DNA of 64,000 nt, taken from NCBI RefSeq assembly GCF_022605725.1, contig NC_065563.1:13046518-13110517 (forward strand), given 5' to 3'. The position numbers and the translations under genes were made by a program. The notes beneath the pieces were generated by a model that did no database searches, was not told the origin of the DNA, and saw only the letters and a program-made list of their open reading frames with translations. The DNA comes from Anthonomus grandis grandis (lineage: Eukaryota > Arthropoda > Insecta > Coleoptera > Curculionidae). This document shows positions 1 to 11,900 of the stretch, one piece after another; the first letter of the stretch is position 1; each line of letters starts with the position of its first letter.

Positions 1-2663
1 ATCCAACGAGACCATCCGCAAGGTCGTAGCTCTTATAGAAGCTGAGATATGGCATTTTTGATGCCCATTTTTGGCCTCAAAAACGAGGTCGAAAAATGAC
101 TTTTTCCGAATTTTCAAAGTGCTGTCATTCAGTTAGTTCTGCTCGAATCTCGTTATAACCCGGTGTTTTCGTAATGTAGGTGATCTAAAGAATGCGTTGG
201 TATAGTTAGTTAAATTTCGAAAAAAAAAAATTTTCCTGAAAAAAATCCAAAAGGGGGGGTATACCCGAAAAACGAAAAAACCCTAACTTTGGAGGTCGAT
301 ATCTTGGCTTCTATGGGTCCGATCTGGAAAATTCCAACGGTTTTGTCTTAGTTTCGTCGTTCTGAATCCAACGAGACCATCCGCAAGGTCGTAGCTCTTA
401 TAGAAGCTGAGATATGGCATTTTTGATGCCCATTTTTGGCCTCAAAAACGAGGTCGAAAAATGACTTTTTCCGAATTTTCAAAGTGCTGTCATTCAGTTA
501 GTTCTGCTCGAATCTCGTTATAACCCGGTGTTTTCGTAATGTAGGTGATCTAAAGAATGCGTTGGTATAGTTAGTTAAATTTCGAAAAAAAAAAATTTTC
601 CTGAAAAAAATCCAAACGGGGGGGTATACCCGAAAAACGAAAAAACCCTAACTTTGGAGGTCGATATCTCGGCTTCTATGGGTCCGATCTGGAAAATTCC
701 AACGGTTTTGTCTTAGTTTCGTCGTTCTGAATCCAACGAGACCACCCGCAATGTCGTAGCTCTTATAGAAGCTGAGATATGGCATTTTTGATGCCCATTT
801 TTGGCCTCAAAAACGAGGTCGAAAAATGACTTTTTCCGAATTTTCAAAGTGCTGTCATTCAGTTAGTTCTGCTAGAATCTCGTTATAACCCGGTGTTTTC
901 GTAACGTAGGAGGTCTAAAGAAGACGCTGGTATAGTTAGTTCAAATTCGAAAAAAAAAAATTTTCCTGAAAAAAATCCAAACGGGGGGGTATACCCGAAA
1001 AACGAAAAAACCCTAACTTTGGAGGTCGATATCTCGGCTTCTATGGGTCCGATCTGGAAAATTCCAACGGTTTTGTCTTAGTTTCGTCGTTCTGAATCCA
1101 ACGAGACCACCCGCAATGTCGTAGCTCTTATAGAAGCTGAGATATGGCATTTTTGATGCCCATTTTTGGCCTCAAAAACGAGGTCGAAAAATGACTTTTT
1201 CCGAATTTTCAAAGTGCTGTCATTCAGTTAGTTCTGCTCGAATCTCGTTATAACCCGGTGTTTTCGTAATGTAGGTGATCTAAAGAATGCGTTGGTATAG
1301 TTAGTTAAATTTCGAAAAAAAAAAATTTTCCTGAAAAAAATCCAAACGGGGGGGTATACCCGAAAAACGAAAAAACCCTAACTTTGGAGGTCGATATCTC
1401 GGCTTCTATGGGTCCGATCTGGAAAATTCCAACGGTTTTGTCTTAGTTTCGTCGTTCTGAATCCAACGAGACCACCCGCAATGTCGTAGCTCTTATAGAA
1501 GCTGAGATATGGCATTTTTGATGCCCATTTTTGGCCTCAAAAACGAGGTCGAAAAATGACTTTTTCCGAATTTTCAAAGTGCTGTCATTCAGTTAGTTCT
1601 GCTCGAATCTCGTTATAACCCGGTGTTTTCGTAACGTAGGAGGTCTAAAGAATGCGTTGGTATAGTTAGTTAAATTTCGAAAAAAAAAAATTTTCCTGAA
1701 AAAAATCCAAACGGGGGGGTATACCCGAAAAACGAAAAAACCCTAACTTTGGAGGTCGATATCTTGGCTTCTATGGGTCCGATCTGGAAAATTCCAACGG
1801 TTTTGTCTTAGTTTCGTCGTTCTGAATCCAACGAGACCATCCGCAAGGTCGTAGCTCTTATAGAAGCTGAGATATGGCATTTTTGATGCCCATTTTTGGC
1901 CTCAAAAACGAGGTCGAAAAATGACTTTTTCCGAATTTTCAAAGTGCTGTCATTCAGTTAGTTCTGCTCGAATCTCGTTATAACCCGGTGTTTTCGTAAC
2001 GTAGGAGGTCTAAAGAATGCGTTGGTATAGTTAGTTAAATTTCGAAAAAAAAAAATTTTCCTGAAAAAAATCCAAACGGGGGGGTATACCCGAAAAACGA
2101 AAAAACCCTAACTTTGGAGGTCGATATCTCGGCTTCTATGGGTCCGATCTGGAAAATTCCAACGGTTTTGTCTTAGTTTCGTCGTTCTGAATCCAACGAG
2201 ACCACCCGCAATGTCGTAGCTCTTATAGAAGCTGAGATATGGCATTTTTGATGCCCATTTTTGGCCTCAAAAACGAGGTCGAAAAATGACTGTTTTCCGT
2301 ATTTTCAAAGTGCTGTCATTCAGTTAGTTCTGCTCGAATCTCGTTATAACCCGGTGTTTTCGTAACGTAGGAGGTCTAAAGAATGCGTTGGTATAGTTAG
2401 TTAAATTTCGAAAAAAAAAAATTTTCCTGAAAAAAATCCAAACGGGGGGGTATACCCGAAAAACGAAAAAACCCTAACTTTGGAGGTCGATATCTCGGCT
2501 TCTATGGGTCCGATCTGGAAAATTCCAACGGTTTTGTCTTAGTTTCGTCGTTCTGAATCCAACGAGACCATCCGCAAAGTCGTAGCTCTTATAGAAGCTG
2601 AGATATCGCATTTTTGATGCCCATTTATGGCCTCAAAAACGAGGTCGAAAAATGACTGTTTTT
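1..2663. repeat. 365-bp tandem satellite array, about 7.3 copies
   Basis: Direct tandem copies begin at 1, 366, 731, 1096, 1461, 1826, 2191 and 2557. The period is exactly 365 bp, except for one 366-bp unit that has an extra base near 2291. The window starts inside the array, so its true length is unknown. Copies differ by only a few substitutions: for example two variants of the segment after the TTTTCGTAA string alternate irregularly, and the outermost copy near 2.6 kb is the most diverged. Each unit has a run of seven Gs followed by TATACCC. There is no long open frame. The last partial copy stops near 2663, about 110 bp beyond the stop codon of the convergent receptor gene. Confidence 0.97.
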
Positions 2664-2731
2664 CGAACCTTTGTGGCTAAATATTCCAATAAAAAGGGTG
2701 TAACAAAAATGCCAATGAAAGCTTGAATAAT

Positions 2732-2737
2732 TTTATT
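2732..2737 (-). promoter_or_regulatory. Polyadenylation signal AATAAA of the glutamate receptor gene
   Basis: AATAAA reads on the minus strand 38 nt after the TGA stop at 2775-2777. It is the first such hexamer downstream, giving a very short 3' UTR that would end before the 365-bp satellite. The cleavage site itself is inferred. Confidence 0.6.
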
Positions 2738-2774
2738 AATTTTTTGAACCTATAGGCACAATTCTTTAACATAA

Positions 2775-2999
2775 TCACTCGCAAGATTCCAAGTCCCTTA
2801 AGTGGCCTAATCTGTTAAGCACACTGGCATTTATATTCAAAAACGAGCCTGCTCCCGCCAAAATGGTCTTGGAGACACTCTTATCTCTTCCGGAGGAGGA
2901 GGAAGAGGACTCCGATATTACCGGTTTCGCCGCCTTCTTCGTCACCGTGATGTTGCACGCGAACTTCAATTCGCACTTGAGGGCCTCCATGTAGGTCAT
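2775..2999 (-). CDS. Glutamate receptor exon 15 (cytoplasmic tail, stop)
   Basis: Residues 823-896 and TGA. The tail begins MTYMEALKCELKFAC, includes a run of six serines followed by GRDKS, and ends LRDLESCE. The acceptor is TTTTTAG. The tail is the least family-conserved part, so its assignment rests on phase and on the poly(A) signal 38 nt beyond. Confidence 0.88.
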   Translation of the reverse strand: MTYMEALKCELKFACNITVTKKAAKPVISESSSSSSGRDKSVSKTILAGAGSFLNINASVLNRLGHLRDLESCE

Positions 3000-5900
3000 C
3001 TAAAAAGTCTCATTATAGAAAATGTCTACATGTTCACATGTTCATGCTTACATGCTCGTCCACCGATATGCTGTGCACGTTCCATAAGAACTCGATGATG
3101 GCCAAGAGGAATGCGAGACCCAAACCGGCCCCCAGAACGATGAAAACGCCCCCGACATTCGCGAGGGTTAAGGCCTCGTTATTGTCATCCCCCGGACCTT
3201 CGTCGCACGTGTGTCCGCTCTCGGATTTCCACCATTTTTCTTTTAGTTCCAGTATTTTGCCAGTTTCGCGTAGGGTCAAGATGGCCGCGTTCACCTTGTG
3301 TCTATAGACAGCCCCTGCAGATACAATAATGCATAATTATTTAGCAAAAGGGTGCTACCCCTATGGTTTGCCCCTCTCCATTTTGCACCTCCTGTTCGAA
3401 ATAATCTAGATAATATATTTCTAGAAGTACTGGAAGGGGTCCTCTTGAATAGCCGCCTAGACCTCCCGATCTAACTCCATTAGATTTTTTCTTATAGGGA
3501 TATTTGAGATTCAAAGTTATGTGTTTCAAGAAGTTGAAAACCAGAATTAGGCATGAATGTAATACAGTAATGCAAGATCGACCTCTAAGAAAACCATGCT
3601 GATCAATGGAAACATGAGCCTCGAGCAAATTGAACAGATTGGCCTGTAGTTGGCTATCTGATCAGAATCCCCCTTTTATTAATATCTGGCATATGCTCTA
3701 TAGATAAAATTAAGATCGAATTATATGTAATAATATTTAGTCTTACCTAAAGGCATCCCGATTCCGTAACTCTTTGAATCCAGATAGAGTCCGACCTTCT
3801 TGAGGTCGCACCTGCGGTTCATTTCGTACTCGATCTGGGCGGATTCCATAAGAAACGCGTAGAGGGCGTGTTTCGTGTTTTTCACCCTCTCCACCCCCTT
3901 GTCGTTGCTGTCCTCGAAAACGCTCGGATTTTCGTTTTTCATGGTGGCCCACATTTTCTGGTACAGCGAGTTGTTCGAGTGCTCGAAGAACGATTGAGTT
4001 GAACCTCCACGCATTAAACCTTATTTAAAAAAAAAACAGTTCTTCTTGAACATTTGGTGAATGTACCTTAACAAACGCTAAAGTTTCACCATTTAATGGA
4101 GAATTTGTTAATAAGAGTCGTTCTGCGTAATATACATATTTCACTCACGACCACGTTTTTGCCCTCAAATCCATCTTCAGGAATTGCGCTATATTAAGGT
4201 GGAAAAATTATGAAATTATTCCAGGAGGTTCTCAAGTTATGACAATTTTAAAAACAACTTCGATGGTCCTCGAGTTGTGGTTGACAAAATTGTCTCTAAC
4301 TCATTAACTACTTGAGCTACAAGAACTGTTCATATATGAAAATATTTAGAAATACACGTGCATTTTTTTATAAAACTCTTATTAGATTACGTCCGGTATA
4401 CTGTGAAAATATTGTCATGAAAAATAAAAATTTACTAAAAAAATTCACACAAAACATGCCTCTACCAAAAGTGTTGTAACTAACGAAATACTTAACCTAA
4501 AATCAGGGTTTTACCCTCTAAATCATACTAAAGAATCACACTATATTTACGTGAAAGAATTATGAAAATATTCCCAGCGGTTCCAAAACTATGCCCAAAA
4601 ATGTCTAGCAACAAATGAAAATCCTGATGTTTTTAAAAACTTCAAATTTGATGGCTCCTGTACCCTGGTTGACAATAATGCCTTTAACTCATGAACTACT
4701 TCAGATACAAAAATCGTTCGTATATGAAAATACTTAGAAATGCACACACATTTTTTTGATAAATCTTTTGTAAGAACATTCTCCGTATATCCTAAGAATA
4801 TTGCCTCGAAAAGCGAACATTTGTTCAAAAACTTGACACAAAACATGCCTTTACCAAAAGTGTTCTAACTAACGAAATACTTAACCTAGAATCACGGTTT
4901 TACCCTCTAAATCATACTAAAGAATCACACTATATTTACGTGAAAGAATTATGAAAATATTCCCAGCGGTTCCCAAACTATGCCTTAAAATGTCCAGCAA
5001 CAAATGAAAATCTTGATGTTTTTAAAAACTTCAAATTTGATGGCTCCTGTACCCTGGTTGACAATAATGCCTTTAACTCGTGAACTACTTCAGATACAAA
5101 AATCGTTCGTATATGAAAATATTTAGAAATGCACACACATTATTTTGATAAATCTTTTGTAAGAACATCCTCAGTATATCGTAAGAATATTGCCCCGAAA
5201 AGTGAACATTTGTTATAAAACTTGACACAAAATATGCCTTTACCAAAAGTGTTCTAACTAACGAAATACTTAACCTAAAATCACGGTTTTACCCTCTAAA
5301 TCATACTAAAGAATCACACTATATTTACGTGAAAGAATTATGAAAATATTCCCAGCGGTTCCCAAACTATGCCTTAAAATGTCCAGCAACAAATGAAAAT
5401 CTTGATGTTTTTAAAAACTTCAAATTTGATGGCTCCTGTACCCTGGTTGACAATAATGCCTTTAACTCGTGAACTACTTCAGATCCAAAAATCGTTCGTA
5501 TATGAAAATATTTAGAAATGCACACACATTTCTTTGATAAATCTTTTGTAAGAACATTCTCCGTATATCGTAAGAATATTGCCCCGAAAAGTGAAAATTT
5601 GTTCAAAAACTTGACACAAAACATGCCTTTACCAAAAGTGTTCTAACTAACGAAATACTTAACCTAGAATCACGGTTTTACCCTTTAAATCATACTAAAG
5701 AATCACACTATATTCACGTGAAAGAATTATGAAAATATTCCCAGCGGTTCCCAAACTATGCCCAAAAATGTCCAGCAACAAATGAAAATCTTGATGTTGC
5801 AATTTATGTTTCAAAAACTTCGACTTTGATGGCCATTGAACCTTCGTTGACAAAAATGTCTGTAATTCATGAACTATTTGAGCTACAAGAATGGTTCATA

Positions 5901-8900
5901 TATAAAAACGTTGGTAAAAATATGCCCAATCTATTAATAAAACTTTTGTAAAAATATTCCTAGCATATCTGTAAAATATTGCCAAGAAAATTGAAAATTT
6001 GCTTATAAAAATGACAGAAAACAAGCCCCAACCAAAACTGCCCTAAGTAACGAAATATTTATCCTAGATCGACGTTTCTACCCTCAAATTGATCCTCAGG
6101 GAATGCCTTATATTAATATAAAAGAATTAGGAAAATATTCCTGGCGGTTCCCAAACTATGCCTAAAAATGTAAAGCAACAAATGAAAATCTTGATGTTTT
6201 TAAAAACTTCAAATTTGATGGCTCCTGTACCCTGGTTGACAATAATGCCTTTAACTCGTGAACTACTTCTGATACAAAAATCGTTCGTATATGAAATTAC
6301 TTAGAAATGCACACACATTTTTTTGATAAATCTTTTGTAAGAACATTCTCAGTATATTGTAAGAATATTGCCCCGAAAAGTGAACATTTGTTCAAAAACT
6401 TGACACAAAACATGCCTTTACCAAAAGTGTTCTAACTAACGAAATACTTAACCTAGAATCACGGTTTTACCCTCTAAATCATACTAAAGAATCACACTAT
6501 ATGTACGTGAAAGAATTATGAAAATATTCCCAGCGGTTCCCAAACTATGCCCAAAAATGTCCAGCAACAAATGAAAATCTTGATGTTGCAATTTATGTTT
6601 CAAAAACTTCAAATTTGATGGCCGTTGAACCTTCGTTGACAAAAATATCTGTAATTCATGAACTATTTGAGTTACAAGAATGGTTCATATATAAAAACGT
6701 TGGTAAAAATATGCCCAATCTACCAATAAAACTTTTGTAAAAATATGCCTAGCATATCTGTAAAATGTTGACAAGAAAAGTGAAAATTTGCTTATAAAAA
6801 TGACAGAAAACAAGCCCCAACCAAAACTGCCCTAACTAACGAAATATTTATCCTAGATCGACGTTTCTACCCTCAAATCGATCCTCAAGGAATGCCTTAT
6901 ATTAATATAAAAGAATTAGGAAAATATTCCTGGCGGTTCCCAAAGTATGCCCAAAAATGTCCAGCAACAAATGAAAATCTTGATGTTTTTAAAAACTTCA
7001 AATTTGATGGCTCCTGTACCCTGGTTGACAATAATGCCTTTAACTCATGAACTACTTCTGATACAAAAATCGTTCATATATGAAAATATTAAGAAATGGA
7101 CACACATTTTTTTGATAAATCTTTTGTAAGAACATTCTCCGTATATCGTAAGAATATTGCCCCTAAAAGTGAACATTTGTTAAAAAACTTGACACAAAAC
7201 ATGCCTTTACCAAAAGTGTTCTAACTAACGAAATACTTAACCTAGAGTCACGGTTTTACCCTCTAAATCATACTAAAGAATCACACTATATTTACGTGAA
7301 AGAATTATGAAAATATTCCCAGCGGTTCCCAAACTATGCCCAAAAATGTCCAGCAACAAATGAAAATTTTGATGTTACTATTTATGCGTCAAAAACAATT
7401 CAGATTTAATGACCCTTGGACCTTAGTGGATAAAACTGCCCCTCTCAACTCAACTAATTTCTCTTAATAATTAACAAGAGAAAAAGTGCTGATTTGGTCG
7501 AGAATTGAACCAATAACCATCGGGTCGCAGCCAAGCATCTAGACTTAGGTGCTATCCAGGTCGTGGCCAAGTTTGTTTTGACAAGTTACTGGTCCTGTTT
7601 TTTATACTAAGGTTGCTATAAGTTTTTTTTTTATGGACTTTGTGTCTATTTAAACTCATGCTAATAAAAAAAAATAACGACTGTGATTTAAGGCCCGAAA
7701 ACCTAAATTTCTCCCTCTCTTATTCGAAATTTCTTACCATATTTGACCTTATTCTGATTGGCCAGCCCTTCGACGTCCTTAATAGGCGAGTCCTCTTGCT
7801 TGGAAGCAGTAAGAAAAGCGGCCAAATTGGCCGTGTAAGTGCTGGTCATAATGAGGGAAAAGAACCACCACATGGCGGTGGCGATTCGCGAGCATACGCC
7901 CCTAAAACCGAAATTTCCATTAAAAAACGAAATTCTCGTAATTTTTCAAACTCACTTCGGTAAAATGTCACACCCTTGGGTCATAAACGACCCCAGAGTG
8001 AGCCACAGACAGTTTTTGATGCCCCAAATGTTTTCCAGTTCTTCGGGGTTCGGGTTGCACGGATGCGGGTTTTCCCAGTCGTCGGGATCCAGTCTGGAAA
8101 ATGCGTTTTTTGAAAATGTGAACATTTCCAGAGAAGGAAAACCCCTTTACCGAGCTATGACGAGTATAACGATGGAAAGGACAAGGAAGAGTGTGATGGT
8201 GTAGATCCATACGGTCCAGGAAAATGGTCTCATGAACGCGTACATGTTGTCAATCTCCTCCTGGTCGATTTCCTTATGCAGAATCGCGATGCCCAGGTTC
8301 ATAAATGGGGCACTGAAGTCGATCAATCGACTTCTCTCTTCGGTTATTGTGAGATCACATATGCCCAAATCTGCTCTCTAAAAAGGGATGAATAATAATT
8401 TTTTTTGGACTTTGAAGGGTTAGAACTTCGGCTTAAGGGTCCTCTTGCAAAATATCTACCGGCAAGGGTAGCTACATGTGTTGCTGACGTGCGTGCCAAA
8501 TTTCGACGTTCCACCACACATAGAACCAAAGTTATGATTTTTTTGTCTTAAAAGTGTCCTTTTTATAAAAGAAATGCCATTTTCCTTATATACAGGGTGT
8601 CCCAAAAGTATGGACACACTCATCAATCTTGGGAAGTATGGGCGCTAGAAAAAATCTTTAAATACAAAAATTTTGGGGAATTAATCGGTGACCTTGAACT
8701 TGACCTTCAAGGTTATTTGAGGGTCAAAGCGATTTTTTTTAATGGGAACGACTATTTTTGACACCGGATTCTGAAAGAGCGGAAAATTTTACGTCCGGGT
8801 ATGAGGTTGAAGTGATTTTTTCTAGCGCCCATATTTTCCAAGATTTTTGGGTGTGTCCATACTTTTGGGACACCCCAGATATGTCTCTAACCCAAGCAAC

Positions 8901-11900
8901 GCATCATGTATTATTATCGTTAAATATACGTGTATCGTATACGATTCTGTTTACAAGAGGAAGAAAATTTCGGCATTTAAAAAAATAGACAAGGAATTAG
9001 TAGGTATGTAGCCTTTACACTCGATCATTACACCTCAAATATGTGATAAAATGACCCCGATATCACATATCACATGCCACTGTGTAGGATACGATTTACT
9101 TCTCATACACGTATATATCTTATAGTGTAATAATGGAATATCATACACAAAAAAATCTGGAAAAAATAGGAAATGCATTAACGTGTATGAAATGATGACT
9201 TAACAAAATTTATTTTAGGAAAATGCAGTGGTGCACTTTTTTTTAATTAAATAATAATTACGATAAATCCCTTATGGACGCTACTGGGAAAATTAAAAAT
9301 TTTTTTTTTTACGTCGAAAAATGCTCCCTGAAAAAAAATCTCATTCCATTAAAAGCATTTTATAAACGTCGTTAAATAGTATACAATATACATTTAACTT
9401 TAATGAAATAATAATTGTATATTATTAACATGTAATAAACCTTCTTAGTAAACGTATATTATATATAGGGGCCACACAACTAAGATATTTTGACAGTTGT
9501 GACGTTTCCAAAATTTTTGAAAAATTAGTTTCCAAGATATCGATAGCGTCTATTCGTTGTGAGACACCCTGTATATACACTGCAATGTTGCAACTGAAAA
9601 GAATAGGTACCCAGGCAATATCCAACAATCACGGTAATAAAAATAAAGTGTAAAAACAATAATGAAATTAAACAAGAAAAACGAGAAAAGTAAAAAATAT
9701 TTGTTAAAACCGTGATAAAAGTGAAAAAAAGAGAGCGTAAAGCGACGATTTGCATAAATGAATATGTTTCATCCAGAAAATTTTTTATATACGTCCAGGA
9801 ATTCCTGGATTCCTAAAAAGAATTCTCATGTAATATTCAAATAATCGGTCCAATTGTTGACAATAATTCAAACAGGATAAAGGCAAATGACCAACCTAAA
9901 TGGTGTGGGTGATATTATAGAGGTTTCAAATTTACCAGGAACAATATACTAGTTTTAAACAATAAATTTACTATAGATGTTAATGGACTAATGATGGCCT
10001 AAAACAGAAATTTTAATGGAACATCCAGTATGGTAGTTTCTAATTAAAAAAATATTTTTCTTCGACCAGGAACTCCTCAGGAACTCTCATTTCTTCCAGG
10101 TCTCAACTGCCTGGAAGAAATCAAAAATTACCTTAACTACTGAAAAAAATAATCCAACAATTGCGGCAATAAAAATCTAAATAAGTGTAAAAATAATAAT
10201 AAAATTAAACAAGAAAACTGAGAAAACTAAAAAATAGTATAGAAAACAGTCATAAAACTGAAAGAAGTCGTCCGTATTCTCAAAGAGACCCTGATATAAA
10301 TAAATCAAAGGAGCAGGTGTCACCATACTAACAAATTAAAGAATTTTTGAGACCAAGACTTTGTGTTGTTCTCCTTTGATTTAGTCATAAAACTGACAAA
10401 AAAAGAGCGTAAAGCGACGATTTTCATAAATGAATATGTTTCCTCGACCAGGAACGCCTGGATTCAACTGCCTGGAAGAAATCAAGAATTACCTCAACTA
10501 CTGAAAAGAATAATCGAACAATTGCGGCAATAAAAATCTAAATAAAATAAAGTGTAAATAAGAACGGTAAGGTTTCTTATTTGGTGACTCTTTACCACTA
10601 ATTTCATATATTATATGAACGGTTTTTGTAGCTCAAATAATCTCTGAGTTAGAGGGAATTTAGTCAATCAGGGTCCGAGAGCCATAAAGTTTGTACTAGT
10701 GAGACATTTTTGAGTATAACTTGAGAACCACTGGGAATATTTTCAAATTTCTTTTACACAATTATAGTGTGATTCCTGAGGATCAATTTGAGGGTAAAAA
10801 CATCACTCTGGGTTAAAGATTTGGATATTTAAGACCGTTTTGGTTAAGGCATGTTTTTTTCCTAATTTTTTTAACAAACTCTCACTTTTCTTGGCCATAT
10901 TTTCATGAAAAATTGGAATTTTCTTAAGAGGGTTTTAAGCAAAGAAAGGGAATTCCTTACCAAAAAATTTCATACCAGAACGATTCCTGTACCTCAAAAA
11001 CTCTTTGCGTTAGAGGCAATTTAGTCCTCCAAGGTCCAACAACCATCAAATTTGAGGTTTTTGAAACGCAAATGCAACTTCAAGATTTTTATTCACTCGT
11101 GGACATATTTGGATATAACTTGGGAACCACTGGGAATATTTTCAAAATTCTTTTACACAATTATAGTGTGATTCCTGAGGATGAATTTGAGGGTAAAAAC
11201 ATCACTCTGGGTTAAAGATTTGGATATTTAAGACCGTTTTGGTTGAGGCATGTTTTTATCCTAATTTTTTTTTTAAATTTTCACTTTTCTTCGCCATATT
11301 TCCATGAAAAATTGGAATTTTCTTAAGAGGGTTTTGAGCAAAGAAAAGGAATTCCTTACCAAAAAATTTCATACCAGAACGATTCCTGTACCTCAAAAAC
11401 TCTCTGAGTTAGAGGCAATTTAGTCCTCCAAGGTCCAACAACCATCAAATTTGAGGTTTTTGAAACGCAAATGCAACTTCAAGATTTTTATTCACTTGTG
11501 GACATATTTGGATATAACTTGGGAACCACTGGGAATATTTTCAAATTTCTTTTACACAATTATAGTGTGATTCCTGAGGATGAATTTGAGGGTAAAAACA
11601 TCACTCTGGGTTAAAGATTTGGATATTTAAGACCGTTTTGGTTGAGGCATGTTTTTATCCTAATTTTTTTTTTAAATTTTCACTTTTCTTCGCCATATTT
11701 CCATGAAAAATTGGAATTTTCTTAAGAGGGTTTTGAGCAAAGAAAAGGAATTCCTTACCAAATAATTTCATACCAGAACGATTCCTGTACCTCAAAAACT
11801 CTCTGAGTTAGAGGCAATTTAGTCCTCCAAGGTCCAACAACCATCAAATTTAAGGTTTTTGAAACGCAAATGCAACTTCAAGATTTTTATTCACTTGTGG

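Noticed and set aside
3038..3307. 89-codon plus-strand open frame opposite receptor exon 14
   Set aside because: It is the antisense shadow of the M4 exon, whose minus-strand frame matches the receptor family and splices in phase.
4589..7129. Several 60-85-codon open frames with near-identical products
   Set aside because: They are repeats of one frame in the satellite monomers, appear again in the inverted array at 21109, and carry stops at variable positions. They are not genes.
7475..7565. Functional tRNA gene
   Set aside because: B-box and arm-like words are present, but no complete cloverleaf or acceptor stem can be drawn. It is kept only as a SINE-like feature.
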